From NCBI GenBank assembly GCA_034432375.1, contig DAOUCA010000091.1:1-64000 (forward strand): DNA of 64,000 nt, written 5' to 3'. Below, in pieces: positions 50,274 to 62,199 of this stretch. Made by a program: the position numbers and the translations under genes. Position 1 is the first letter of the stretch. Each line of letters starts with the position of its first letter. The notes under the pieces were generated by a model, which saw only the letters and a program-made list of their open reading frames with translations, did no database searches and was not told the origin of the DNA. The stretch is from JAHBVH01 sp034432375 (GTDB lineage: Bacteria > Chloroflexota > Anaerolineae > Caldilineales > Caldilineaceae).

Positions 50274-51326
50274 ATGAATGCCATGCTTCAACGACTGCAA
50301 CCATGGTGGCGAGTTGGGCGGACCCTTCTGGTAAGCTCTGCCGTGATACTATTTGCGGCTCTGCCCCTTCTGGCTTCCGAACCCTGTAATCCCCCCAATG
50401 TGATTCCACAGCCGGTCTGCGATTTTGACAGCTTTCATGGCAATCCGCCGCGCCAGGTTGCCGATGGCTGGACCGAGTTTGTGCTCTATGGCGACCCTGA
50501 ATTCGTCAATGATCCGCACTCCTTTTTTGGTACGGGTACACAACGGATCCGCAGCAGCGGTGGTACTTTTAAGGCGGGAATTTATACCCAAGTAGGCGTG
50601 ACGCCAGGGGCCGGCTACCGCGCCAGTATTGGCTGGGGTGCCCCCAATGCCCCCGACCAATTTGGCCGGCAACTGGGGATTGACCCGACCGGTGGCACTG
50701 ATCCCAATAGCCCTACCGTCATTTGGGGGAATATGCACTGGGGTGAAGGCCGTCTGCTCAATTATCCACCCGGCGAGGGACCGAATATTGATCTGCGTGT
50801 CCGTGCCATCAGTGGTACGATGACCGTCTTTTTTGTTACTGATCATCCGTCAAGTACCGGTGACAATTTGATCTATATTGATGCGATTGCCCTCTACCCC
50901 GATGAGAGCGCCCCCGCTGTAGAGATCCCCCCTACCGCCGTTCCGCCCACCGATACGCCGATCCCGGCAGAAGTTGCAGTGGCGGCGGCCTTTGTGCCAC
51001 CCCCACCAACGGATACACCAGTTCCGCCGACACCAACAGAGACCCCCTTGCCCACGGAGACACCAACCCTAACGCCCACACCGACGGCAACCGATACTGC
51101 CACGCCGACCTACACGCCAACGGAGACGCCGACGGCAACGTGGACTCCCTGGCCCACTGCATTGCCCGATAGCAGTAATAGCCTGCTTAACAGTACGGCC
51201 ATTACAGACAGTGTGTTGGATGTGGCCCGCGGGCTGCATCCAACTGGGCTATTGGTGTTGAGCTTTATGACCTTTAGCGGGGCAGGACTTTGTGCCGGTT
51301 CCCTTTGGTGGCTACGCAAAAAATGA
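50274..51326 (+). CDS. Exported Thr/Pro-linker protein with C-terminal membrane anchor
   Basis: About 350 residues from the ATG at 50274 (a second ATG at 50283 and a TTG at 50244 are alternatives; TACAAT at 50270-50275 suggests a leaderless start). Signal peptide LLVSSAVILFAALPLLASEP. The 180-residue ectodomain (FDSFHGNPPRQVADGWTEFV, TFKAGIYTQVGVTPGAGYRA, VFFVTDHPSSTGDNLIYIDA) looks like a carbohydrate-binding-type beta-sandwich with galactose-binding-like features but no confident family. A Thr/Pro/Glu linker (PTPTETPLPTETPTLTPTPT) leads to a C-terminal membrane helix (GLLVLSFMTFSGAGLCAGSL, then WWLRKK). Probably a surface lectin or adhesin-like protein. Confidence 0.6.
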   Translation: MNAMLQRLQPWWRVGRTLLVSSAVILFAALPLLASEPCNPPNVIPQPVCDFDSFHGNPPRQVADGWTEFVLYGDPEFVNDPHSFFGTGTQRIRSSGGTFKAGIYTQVGVTPGAGYRASIGWGAPNAPDQFGRQLGIDPTGGTDPNSPTVIWGNMHWGEGRLLNYPPGEGPNIDLRVRAISGTMTVFFVTDHPSSTGDNLIYIDAIALYPDESAPAVEIPPTAVPPTDTPIPAEVAVAAAFVPPPPTDTPVPPTPTETPLPTETPTLTPTPTATDTATPTYTPTETPTATWTPWPTALPDSSNSLLNSTAITDSVLDVARGLHPTGLLVLSFMTFSGAGLCAGSLWWLRKK

Positions 51327-51410
51327 TCTGCGATCGTGACCCTTACAAAGACGAAACTGTTTGGGATTCGTAAGATAGTTGATTTTTAGTTGCTCAATCA
51401 ATTGACGTAG

Positions 51411-51457
51411 ATGGCCGGTAGTCCTGCAATTTATTGCAAGAGTACCGGCCATTTTTG
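51411..51457 (+). terminator. Intrinsic terminator
   Basis: ATGGCCGGTA (51411-51420) and TACCGGCCAT (51443-51452) are complementary and followed by TTTTTG. The 22-base loop itself has TGCAATTTATTGCA. It ends the exported protein gene's transcript 85 bases after the stop. Confidence 0.8.
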
Positions 51458-51681
51458 TTCCAAAACTTTGGCGCACCATCGCGTTTATATGGCTTGACTT
51501 ATTTCCCATTACACAGAGAAATTTCTCTGAAAAGCCATGTTTTCTCGTTATTCTTTCTACCTGCTATTGCGCATGATCGCAAATGAGACCCTCGTAATGA
51601 TCCTTTAACCAGATGCCAGCTATGGGAAAACATTGCAAGAATATCTGGAAGGATTGTCATAAAATAGATAATCTAGTCCTC

Positions 51682-51709
51682 TTGACGTACGGAAGAGCAC
51701 GGTTAGAAT
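51682..51709 (+). promoter_or_regulatory. Promoter of the GGDEF gene
   Basis: TTGACG (51682-51687) and TAGAAT (51704-51709) are spaced by 16 bases. Transcription would begin near 51717, about 90 bases before the ATG at 51805. The 51458-51681 stretch before it holds no gene; I saw no c-di-GMP riboswitch core. Confidence 0.6.
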
Positions 51710-51804
51710 AGTCTTTATGTAGCAGCAATGGATGTTTTGTAGGTGCTCGATTGGAATTTTCGGGTCGTGCTGTAGCAACAGCGATAACAAAGCGGTGAAA
51801 AGCG

Positions 51805-54042
51805 ATGAATGTATCTGAGAAAATTTATATCGGGGTAATCACTCTGGTTGGTCTCTTGGCACTCCTGTTTACCGGTGTGCCGGCGGTGCCGACGTTTGAG
51901 CAGATGATGATGTTGTGGATGTTGGTTGGGTTAGCGATTGTTTCTCAATTTTTTGAAGTGCAGATTGCTGATCAGCGCACCTACTACCCGCACAACGTCT
52001 TTTTCTTTGCCGGTGTGTTGCTTCTGCCGCCCATCTTGCTTGCGCCACTCTTTGCGATTCCCCTTGCCGTTGCGGCCTGGCGTAGCAACCTCCGTTCGGG
52101 TCGCCTAACGTTACCATGGTCTGATCTGCTCTTTAATGTGTCAGCGCATATCTTGACGGGGGCAGTGGCCAGTTGGGTCTACTTTGCGCTCAATGCCAAT
52201 CTGACGACACTTTTGCAGATCGGCCAAGTCTTTGCCGCCATTGTCGCCGCCACGACCTACGTGTTGGGGAATCATTTACTCTTTCGGCTGGCCGATATCA
52301 TCATCAATCAGAGTACCTGGCGCGAATCTGCCATCTGGTTGACAGAAAATCTCTGGACAGAATTGATCATGGCCTATCTGGGCTATGTAGTGGCCGTGCT
52401 TTGGTACATCAACCCAGTGATGATTCTGCCGATGTTGGGGCTGATGTTCCTCCTACAACAGGCGCTGATGATTCCCCGCTTGCAGCTAGAAGCGCAGACC
52501 GATAGCAAAACTGGTCTGCTCAATGTGCGCTATTTTAACCAACATTTTGATGAATGGCTCGAGCGCGCCAAACGTCAGACCCGTCCACTTTCCGTGATGA
52601 TGGCAGATCTCGATTTTCTGCGGCGTATCAATAACAACTATGGTCATCTGGCTGGTGATATTGTGCTGATTGGCGTGAGTGAGGTCATCCGACGCACGGT
52701 GCGTCCCCAGGACATTGTTGGCCGCTTTGGTGGCGAAGAGTTTGCCATTTTGTTGCCGGACACCGATCAAGAAGAGGCAATAAAGGTCGCTGAGGCAGTG
52801 CGTCAGGCGATTGCCGAGACCGATTTTGAGATTCCCACTAGCCCCACACCGATCCGTACAACCATGACATTGGGGGTTGCCTGCTATCCGACCGACGCCA
52901 CCACCGCCACGGATCTGCTCCACCATGCCGATGTGGCGGTCTATCAGGCAAAGATGGATGGTCGTAACCGTGTCATTTGCGCCAATGATCTCTTCTATCG
53001 GATTAAGACGGAGGGTGGCATTGGCCCAGATACCCATCGCAGTGACGAACATCGGGACCATCCACCCAAACCGAAACTGCTCGATCTGCCGGTTCATGTC
53101 CCCCATGTTGCCGTCAATTCGCTAAGCGATGAGCCGGTAATGATCCCACGCTGGTATGGCTGGTTGACGGATACGCTGCTCAAGAGTATGGTCGTCGCCA
53201 TTTCACTCTTGATCACGCTCCTTGGCTTTATGATCCAGCCAGAGATCAATTGGGGTGTCTTGCTGGTCCTGGTGGGGCTTGCTGCACTATCACAGCTGTT
53301 ACGGCTAAAGCTCTTTGCTACAGGGGATATTTCAATCGCGGCTGCACTGATCTTTACGGCTGCGCTCTTGACAGGGCTTCCTGGACTAACGTTTGTTTGC
53401 TTGGCGATTGTCCTCACCTCGGTCTTCAATGAGGAGCCATTAGACCCTGCGACCCTTTGGTCACGCAAGCTCGACCTGGCCCATGATTGGGCAATTGGCC
53501 TGTTGGCTGGGCTCTGTCCAGCGTTGCTGATGCCGCTCTTTGATCTCTCTTTGACGCTAAGCGATCTGCCACTGCTCATCGTGCCATTCTTCTTGATGAT
53601 GCTGGCCTATAGTTACAGCGGCGTGGCCATGATTGCGTTTAATGTCAGTGTGGCGACACGTACAAATTTTCGCCAGGTGTGGATCGACGAATTCAGCGAA
53701 GCACCGGCTCAATATATGTTGATGGCGCTGATTGGGCTCTGCTTGGCGCTCGTTTACAGCATGTTTGGGCTCACCAGCTTTGTGCTTTGCATCCTTCCCA
53801 TCTTTATCATGCGCTTTGCACAGGAGCCGGCTCTGTTGCAGAAGATGCGTTTGGATCGCCTCAGTGCGCTTTGGGGGCAAGAGTTAGTCTCTTCACAAAC
53901 TACCACCCACCGTGTCCACACCGACTCTATGCAATCAGGCGCAATACAATCGGCAGCGACAATGGGAGCGCAACTGCGCGATGTTGATACCGCAAGAATT
54001 GAACGCTATCTGACCTTTCGCGATCAGGTACGGGTTGGCTAG
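51805..54042 (+). CDS. Membrane GGDEF diguanylate cyclase with two membrane halves
   Basis: 745 residues. Residues 1-220 hold about six helices (IGVITLVGLLALLFTGVPAV … MILPMLGLMFLLQQALMIPR). Residues 225-395 are a GGDEF domain: DSKTGLLNVRYFNQHFDEWL, MMADLDFLRRINNNYGHLAG and RFGGEEFAILLPDTDQEEA. The active-site GGEEF is intact and RPQD lies five residues before it, the layout of an inhibitory I-site, so it should make c-di-GMP under product feedback. Unusually a second membrane region with six or more helices follows (residues about 455-690; LLKSMVVAISLLITLLGFM, LSDLPLLIVPFFLMMLAYSY). The two halves show a similar helical layout, perhaps a duplicated sensor. No other signalling gene is adjacent. 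Confidence 0.9.
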   Translation: MNVSEKIYIGVITLVGLLALLFTGVPAVPTFEQMMMLWMLVGLAIVSQFFEVQIADQRTYYPHNVFFFAGVLLLPPILLAPLFAIPLAVAAWRSNLRSGRLTLPWSDLLFNVSAHILTGAVASWVYFALNANLTTLLQIGQVFAAIVAATTYVLGNHLLFRLADIIINQSTWRESAIWLTENLWTELIMAYLGYVVAVLWYINPVMILPMLGLMFLLQQALMIPRLQLEAQTDSKTGLLNVRYFNQHFDEWLERAKRQTRPLSVMMADLDFLRRINNNYGHLAGDIVLIGVSEVIRRTVRPQDIVGRFGGEEFAILLPDTDQEEAIKVAEAVRQAIAETDFEIPTSPTPIRTTMTLGVACYPTDATTATDLLHHADVAVYQAKMDGRNRVICANDLFYRIKTEGGIGPDTHRSDEHRDHPPKPKLLDLPVHVPHVAVNSLSDEPVMIPRWYGWLTDTLLKSMVVAISLLITLLGFMIQPEINWGVLLVLVGLAALSQLLRLKLFATGDISIAAALIFTAALLTGLPGLTFVCLAIVLTSVFNEEPLDPATLWSRKLDLAHDWAIGLLAGLCPALLMPLFDLSLTLSDLPLLIVPFFLMMLAYSYSGVAMIAFNVSVATRTNFRQVWIDEFSEAPAQYMLMALIGLCLALVYSMFGLTSFVLCILPIFIMRFAQEPALLQKMRLDRLSALWGQELVSSQTTTHRVHTDSMQSGAIQSAATMGAQLRDVDTARIERYLTFRDQVRVG

Positions 54043-54118
54043 CGTAGCAGGACTTGGTCAACCCAGCGATCTGGGCAAGCCAACGCCATGTCAGGGCCCA
54101 ATAAAATTGATTACGTAA

Positions 54119-54305
54119 ACGGAGGCTGAGCTTGTCGACGCCACTTCGGCTTCGACAAGCTCAGCCTCCGGCTCCGGCAAGCTCAGTCAAGCTCCGGCTC
54201 TGGCAAGCTCAGTCAAGCTCAGGCTTCGACAAGCTCAGGCAAGCTCAGGCTTCGACAAGCTCAGCCTCCGGCTCCGGCAAACTCCGGCAAGCTCAGGCTT
54301 CGGGC
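54119..54305. repeat. Cluster of GGAGGCTGAGCTTGTCGAA-type repeats
   Basis: From 54119 to 54305 the sequence is made of AAGCTCAG, TTCGACAAGCTCAGCCTCCG and CTCCGGCAAG units in tandem, with an inverted first unit at 54119-54140 (CGGAGGCTGAGCTTGTCGAC). The same palindrome appears singly elsewhere in the window. It ends three bases before the BNR protein stop codon at 54308. It could act as a block between the converging genes. Confidence 0.8.
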
Positions 54306-54307
54306 TT

Positions 54308-57508
<3,201 letters not shown>

Positions 57509-57985
57509 GGCTTTTACTCCGTTGCTATGCAGGATTTGTGGCTCAGTGGAGGGTAGCTGAGCACATTCTACTGGTCGATAAGAAGCGGAATCCGTTCCTG
57601 CCTGTAGTATACTGTGCAACGGCATAAATGAGAAGCTGATCTGCCGGTTATCTATACTTGTTTCTTGCGCGCTCAGCCAATCGTGTTCTGTGCAAGAAGT
57701 AATGATAGATGACGCGTAGGTACGATCGCCTTTTAGGATCGGCGTGTTGGTTGGTGGCAAGCCAACAAGAGGAGCGCCCGCCACAGAAAACGGTGGCGGG
57801 GCTTAGCCAGCAGATGTGGATGCTCTCTTGTTGCCTCAATTCGTCCACGGAATGGTACCGACGCTAGGGCGCGCATCATTCTTGTGTGACGGGGATGAGG
57901 CCGTGGCGTTTGCAGAAAAAATGCCAACAGCCTCAATTTACTGTGGACTGAAATCAGATGCATGGGCCTGCTAAACTTTTTCATG
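57509..57985 (-). other. Intergenic region, no convincing gene
   Basis: The 477 bases contain an imperfect hairpin (CCCGCCAC … GTGGCGGG near 57778-57801) and CAAGCCAACAAGAGG-like purine runs. A weak open frame extends the BNR gene upstream to 57784 but lacks domain content. A frame at 57733-57999 overlaps the neighbour and is rejected. No promoter stands out. Confidence 0.4.
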
Positions 57986-58810
57986 TTAGCTTTGTCCAAC
58001 CGCAGTATAATGTAGATAAATCTCCCGATTTAGCTCGTTCGGTGAAAAAACAACCTGTACCGGCGGGCCTACGCTCCGATCGTTGTTGTCGACCAACTGG
58101 ATTTCCCATAGTCCTGCTGCGTCGATGTGGGGGAATTCCAATTTTAAATTTGCCAAATGTTGACGTTCATGGGCAATGGGCCAGGTGAAATCTGGCCGAC
58201 CGCCATGTGTACGCGCTGCCGCGGCCAATAGAACGCCATCCTTTTTTACCCGTAATGCCAAATTGGCAACGCCATCTTCGATACCAGAGTCAGCGAGTTC
58301 GCTCACATAAAGATAGATGCGCGGTGTCACTTGCTCACTATATTGTTGCATTTGGGCAAGCGTATAGGCGTAGCTTGGTGACGGCAGCGCGGTTGCTGCT
58401 TCGGCCGATTCTGTTTGTCGCTGAGTAGTGCTAGATACCTCTACTGCTTGCGAAGGCATACTAACCTCGCCATTGAGCAGCGCTTGATCGACCGCAGCGT
58501 GCAGCCTGGTGAGATGCTGGTTGGAAACCCAGCGCATTTGGTTTTGTTGACAGCAGACCAACCACAATCCACTCTGTGCATCGTGGCCGACGACGGCGGT
58601 CAACGCTATATCCATATCTGTGCCAGCAGGCAGGTTGCTGCGGGCTATTTCGGTTACCGTTGGTGATTCTTCAATCACCATGGCTTGAACGCTGGGGGCA
58701 ATCGTGGCGAAGGTCAGCGGCAGTTGCTGCGCGACGATCCCCAAAATTGCACCGAGTAAGAGCGAAGTCATCACGAGTTGATAGGCAGTACTAAGTTTGA
58801 TGGTACTCAT
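57986..58810 (-). CDS. Membrane-anchored exported protein of unknown function
   Basis: 274 residues from the ATG at 58810 (AGGA nine bases upstream; a TTG at 58816 is a poorer choice). One N-terminal helix (YQLVMTSLLLGAILGIVAQQ) anchors or exports it. Then EIARSNLPAGTDMDIALTAV and GLWLVCCQQNQMRWVSNQHL suggest a small SH3-like unit, a low-complexity linker (STTQRQTESAEAATALPSP), and a C-terminal domain (RIYLYVSELADSGIEDGVAN, ARTHGGRPDFTWPIAHERQH, AAGLWEIQLVDNNDRSVGPP) that looks like an Ig-like or binding domain. I do not recognise a family. It is isolated, upstream of the converging AT-rich island. Confidence 0.6.
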   Translation of the reverse strand: MSTIKLSTAYQLVMTSLLLGAILGIVAQQLPLTFATIAPSVQAMVIEESPTVTEIARSNLPAGTDMDIALTAVVGHDAQSGLWLVCCQQNQMRWVSNQHLTRLHAAVDQALLNGEVSMPSQAVEVSSTTQRQTESAEAATALPSPSYAYTLAQMQQYSEQVTPRIYLYVSELADSGIEDGVANLALRVKKDGVLLAAAARTHGGRPDFTWPIAHERQHLANLKLEFPHIDAAGLWEIQLVDNNDRSVGPPVQVVFSPNELNREIYLHYTAVGQS

Positions 58811-58923
58811 GCTCAAAATTCCTATGGCGGTTGAGCGTTAGGCACAACGTGGCCCAACTTGTGTGAACTGATCGACGAAGAAGCTCACAAATGATACGGT
58901 ATAAAGTAGACAGAAAAACAAAA

Positions 58924-58957
58924 AGCCGGCCCGTCTTTTGTAAAAGACGGGCCGGCT
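58924..58957 (-). terminator. Intrinsic terminator of the small-gene island
   Basis: AGCCGGCCCGTCTTTT (58924-58939) and AAAAGACGGGCCGGCT (58942-58957) form a perfect 16-bp stem. On the minus strand it is followed by TTTTTGTTTTTCTG, so it ends transcripts coming from the 59234-60352 genes. Confidence 0.85.
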
Positions 58958-58963
58958 ATTCAC

Positions 58964-59233
58964 GTGCCCTGGTGATTCAGTTGACAGCAGATTGCTGTTT
59001 GCTTACAAATCTGTAACAGTTAGTATAGCGAATTTCTCCGTTCATCTGCATCACACAATTGACTGAATTGGTCTACGTCAATTGATGTATTTACCATGAT
59101 GAAAGTCAGAGTTACGTGTGGCAAAGATGGAAATACGAGTGAAATCGTTGCTGTTTAGGAGCTTTTACAAGCTGTATGGAAGCTTTTTGCAACCGCACTT
59201 CAACTTCTCCTCTATTTGGTGGAGTACGCTAGT
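58964..59233 (-). other. Downstream region of the small-gene island
   Basis: 270 bases between the last small gene and its terminator hold no open frame. It could be a long 3' untranslated region or carry a small RNA; a stem-like pair AATTGACTGAATTGG / GTCAATTGATG near 59076-59094 is weak. Confidence 0.3.
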
Positions 59234-59512
59234 TCAATTGTTTTGCAGCTTGATACAGCGCACAAAGGTAATCTTAAATTTATCTGCATAGCGGCGAACC
59301 GTTACCTTCTCATCATCACGACGGCTGGTTACAATGCGGGAAATCTGGTCGACCGCTTTGCTAGGGACCAGACATTCAGTGATGATCGAGATGGTATTGG
59401 TCTCCGGATCATATTCCAGCGCCTGGAATGGCTTCAAGCCCACACAAATTTGGGCAATTTTCTCGGATAGAGTTGGTGAGACGTTGTTATTTGCCATGTT
59501 GTTTGCCGTCAT
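59234..59512 (-). CDS. Small protein of unknown function (island gene 3)
   Basis: 92 residues from the ATG at 59512 (alternative TTG at 59533; no clear ribosome site). After a short Asn-rich start the sequence is ordered: SPTLSEKIAQICVGLKPFQA, EYDPETNTISIITECLVPSK, and AVDQISRIVTSRRDDEKVTV ending RRYADKFKITFVRCIKLQNN. The alternating strands and charged helix look like a real folded protein of unknown family, without membrane helix. Transcribed with the two upstream small genes and ended by the terminator at 58924-58957. Confidence 0.45.
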   Translation of the reverse strand: MTANNMANNNVSPTLSEKIAQICVGLKPFQALEYDPETNTISIITECLVPSKAVDQISRIVTSRRDDEKVTVRRYADKFKITFVRCIKLQNN

Positions 59513-59583
59513 GTTGCTTTTACAGACCACCAAGGGGAGAATCTAGGTAATAATGAACTGAGCGTTCAGTCATTTATTTCGTG

Positions 59584-59979
59584 TCATGCTGTACACAGTT
59601 CGCTATCTATGCCACGAATCTCTTTGATGACGATGAGGGAACGTAACTGATTCCCAAGTATCTGAATGATGCTTGCCGCAGCAACCCGCCCAGTGGGAGA
59701 GAGCCGCTCTTTGATCATTAGTTTTAAGAGATCGCGCAGACAACGGTTGTGGTCTAGTACACGGGTGGGCGTGAATGCTATGTCGTCGAGCATCTGATTG
59801 AGATCATCATATTGCTCGATAATTAACAACATGCCTTCAGAAATCAACTCAATAACGCCGGGGGACTGCTCATTGATCAACTCTGAAGCAAACAGCCGGT
59901 AGACTTCGTCCGCATCCTCAATTGCGCTCTTGATGAAGCGTAAATCTTTGTCTTTCCCCGGTTTGGGTTTGTCCGACAT
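59584..59979 (-). CDS. Small helical protein of unknown function (island gene 2)
   Basis: 131 residues with AAGGGA six bases before the ATG at 59979. It is mostly helical and acidic: KDLRFIKSAIEDADEVYRLF, SPGVIELISEGMLLIIEQYD, RCLRDLLKLMIKERLSPTGR, AASIIQILGNQLRSLIVIKE. No family is recognised. Its start overlaps the end of the upstream membrane-protein gene by 62 bases, more than usual for bacterial neighbours, which argues for co-translation or for a shorter upstream reading frame. Confidence 0.55.
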   Translation of the reverse strand: MSDKPKPGKDKDLRFIKSAIEDADEVYRLFASELINEQSPGVIELISEGMLLIIEQYDDLNQMLDDIAFTPTRVLDHNRCLRDLLKLMIKERLSPTGRVAAASIIQILGNQLRSLIVIKEIRGIDSELCTA

Positions 59980-60352
59980 CGTTGATCCCTTTTCTTCGTG
60001 CTTTGCTTGCGCGGGCTAGCGCCACTGCTACTTCATGCTTATATTCCAGATATCGATTCGTGTCACCCAGAATCATCGGGAGACCAGAAGCGACAAAGCC
60101 GGCAGCAATCTTCAGTGTATTCACGGGACCAATCCGTGTACTTAGCGCTGTTAGCGTAACGAAGACGCCAAAGACAACTAAAAGTGAAGTATATCCATGT
60201 TGGCCATATTTTTGATTTGTGTGGGCAACGAGGCGGTTATAAAAAAGACCAAAGCCAAAAAGTCCGGCATAGGCAAGCAGATCCTTGCCTAACTCTAATT
60301 CAAAGGGTTTTGTGGTGGATTCTGTTTTGTCATCAGCTCTGTCATTACTCAT
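59918..60352 (-). CDS. Small membrane protein of unknown function (island gene 1)
   Basis: 144 residues, AAAGG ten bases before the ATG at 60352. After a charged N-terminus (DKTESTTKPFELELGKDLLA) there are two or three membrane helices: YAGLFGFGLFYNRLVAHTNQ, YTSLLVVFGVFVTLTALSTR and TLKIAAGFVASGLPMILGDT. The C-terminal tail is basic (EVAVALARASKARRKGIN). No family is recognised. Together with the next two genes it forms an AT-richer minus-strand operon that differs in base content from its neighbours. Confidence 0.55.
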   Translation of the reverse strand: MSNDRADDKTESTTKPFELELGKDLLAYAGLFGFGLFYNRLVAHTNQKYGQHGYTSLLVVFGVFVTLTALSTRIGPVNTLKIAAGFVASGLPMILGDTNRYLEYKHEVAVALARASKARRKGINDVGQTQTGERQRFTLHQERN

Positions 60353-61179
60353 CTGTTTGTTGACCTTTCAATGGGGTGATCTGGTGTGTTCTGTGCCGCT
60401 AGCAAGATAAGCGGACGCACAGTTCGTCCTGGAAGGCAGAGATCAACAGGGTATTGTAAATCTGTCCAACTGGTTGAAGTGAGTTCTGTTTGAAAACACT
60501 TCATCATCGGTAAGCTTCGTCGGCTACATGGTAACATTACAAAAGCTTAACTGTCAATAGGTTTATCGTAAATATCGGCTGGATTGCGTAGAAAATAGGG
60601 GCTTTTTGCGAGCTTTTTGCGCGCGGATAGCAGCGGATCCACTCTGATCAGCAATGGAAAGACGAAAATGTTCTTCCTTGGCATTTCGTAATTTACCAGA
60701 GGTAGGCGTACGCACTTTTACTGAGGTGAGACGTATCTCGCTTGCTACAGAAATAGTTCCAGCGAGCCACTGCTGCAAATTCGGGAATGATTTTCTCCTG
60801 TTTTCGAGATTTACAGGAGAAAAATAGATAAAAAATCTTTATTCTTGCTAAATAAGTGCTTTTTGAATGCTTTATGTGCTGTAATTGTTGGGATTTAGCG
60901 TTGATATGAGGGGCGCACAGAATCGCGTGCTTTTGCAGGGCATAAAACGACTTCGTAGTTTTCAAGCCTTCGACAGACCGTGCTATACTGGCCTCAAATA
61001 ATCTGCCATTTATTGTGACTATTCTGGCTATTGAGGGCAGGGCTTTGTCCTGAGTGGGGCCATTGGAAGCAAAGGGCTTGTCGAAGCTCATCTCTACCTT
61101 CGAAAGCTCAGGCGACGGCTGAATAGTTATCTTTTATTATCGTTTTTATACAGCGATGCCATGCTGAGCGGTGGTTACA
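60353..61179. other. AT-rich intergenic region upstream of purM
   Basis: No convincing gene in about 820 bases. Minus-strand frames at 60349-60537, 60563-60778 and 60693-61091 lack recognisable domains and good ribosome sites. The 60780-60960 part is clearly AT-rich, with a CTCCTGTTTTCGAGATTTAC…AGGAG hairpin near 60791-60821. Near 61065-61120 is a copy of the GCTTGTCGAAGCTCA…TTCGAAAGCTCAGGC repeat. The right end carries the purM promoter. Confidence 0.4.
60980..60988 (+). promoter_or_regulatory. Extended -10 promoter candidate for purM
   Basis: TGCTATACT (TGn plus TATACT) lies about 190 bases upstream of purM; the -35 region is poor, as is common for extended -10 promoters. The leader would include the GCTTGTCGAAG-type repeat at 61065-61120. 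Low confidence because of the leader length. Confidence 0.4.
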
Positions 61180-62199
61180 ATGAGCCAATATGAACGTTAT
61201 AAAGCGGCTGGTGTTGATATTGATGCCGGTAACCGTGCCGTCGAGCTCATGAAAGAGGCCGTGCGCAGCACCCACAGTGGTGCTGTCCTCGCCGATTTGG
61301 GATCCTTTGGTGGGCTATTTGCCTTGCACCAACTGCCGGCGCAACCGGTTCTCGTTGCCTCGACGGATGGGGTGGGCACCAAGGTAAAGCTGGCTGCCCA
61401 ATACCAACGGTGGCAGGGCATTGGCCATGATATCGTTAACCACTGCGTCAATGATATTTTGGTGCAAAATGCTCGGCCGCTCTTTTTCCTTGACTATATT
61501 GCCAGCAGCAAATTGGATCCGGAACAGGTTGCTGCCGTGGTCACGGGTATTGCCGCGGCCTGCCGCGCGGCTGGCTGTGCGCTGTTGGGCGGGGAAACGG
61601 CCGAAATGCCAGGTGTCTACGCCGAAGGAGCCTTTGACTTGGTGGGCACGGTCGTGGGATTGGTCGATCGCGACGCCCTCTATCCACAGTCTGATCGCAT
61701 GAAAGCCGGCGATCTGCTGATCGGCCTGCCCAGCAGTGGCCCCCATACCAACGGTTTCTCACTGATTCGCCAGTTGATCGCCGACCGCGATCCCACCATG
61801 CAATTGAGCGATGGCCAAACACTGCTTGATGCACTTTTGCAGCCGCACCGCGCCTATCGCACGGAGGTTGATCAGCTGCAGGCCGCCGCCATTCCCCTAC
61901 GGGGCATGGCCCACATTACCGGTGGTGGGTTTCTGGACAATCTGCCACGTATCTTGCCTCCCACGTTGGGTGCCGTGATCGAAGCGGGCAGTTGGACAGT
62001 TCCGCCGCTCTTTGTTCAGTTGACAACGTGGGCAGAGATGGAACTGGCCGAAGCCTTGCGCGTCTTTAACATGGGGATTGGGATGGTTCTTGTTGTCCCA
62101 GCCACGGCGCAGAGCGCACTTGAAGAACTCTTGCCGGAAGCGGTTGTCATCGGGGAATTGACCGATCGCCAAACTGGCCAACCGTCAGTGATCCTCTAA
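61180..62199 (+). CDS. purM: Phosphoribosylformylglycinamidine cyclo-ligase PurM
   Basis: 339 residues from the ATG at 61180 (GTG at 61171 is an in-frame alternative). Fifth step of purine synthesis: closes FGAM to AIR using ATP. Typical regions: MSQYERYKAAGVDIDAGNRA, FGGLFALHQLPAQPVLVAST, DGVGTKVKLAAQYQRWQGIG, HDIVNHCVNDILVQNARPLF, GGETAEMPGVYAEGAFDLVG, GLPSSGPHTNGFSLIRQLIA and GMAHITGGGFLDNLPRILPP. Complete length. The stop codon (62197-62199) is the first three bases of repeat element B. purN follows 99 bases later, so they are probably co-transcribed through the repeat. Confidence 0.95.
   Translation: MSQYERYKAAGVDIDAGNRAVELMKEAVRSTHSGAVLADLGSFGGLFALHQLPAQPVLVASTDGVGTKVKLAAQYQRWQGIGHDIVNHCVNDILVQNARPLFFLDYIASSKLDPEQVAAVVTGIAAACRAAGCALLGGETAEMPGVYAEGAFDLVGTVVGLVDRDALYPQSDRMKAGDLLIGLPSSGPHTNGFSLIRQLIADRDPTMQLSDGQTLLDALLQPHRAYRTEVDQLQAAAIPLRGMAHITGGGFLDNLPRILPPTLGAVIEAGSWTVPPLFVQLTTWAEMELAEALRVFNMGIGMVLVVPATAQSALEELLPEAVVIGELTDRQTGQPSVIL

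Noticed and set aside
51458..51804. c-di-GMP riboswitch before the GGDEF gene
   Set aside because: No conserved GEMM-type core was visible; only a normal promoter was found.
57733..57999. 88-codon minus-strand frame between the BNR gene and its neighbour
   Set aside because: Overlaps the next gene's end, is rich in Arg/His/Leu as expected for GC-rich noncoding DNA, and has no match.
60349..60537. 62-codon minus-strand frame upstream of island gene 1
   Set aside because: No ribosome site and composition unlike a protein; it overlaps the likely promoter region.
60563..61091. Two minus-strand frames (71 and 132 codons) upstream of purM
   Set aside because: They lack ribosome sites and recognisable domains and the region is AT-rich noncoding; left as intergenic.
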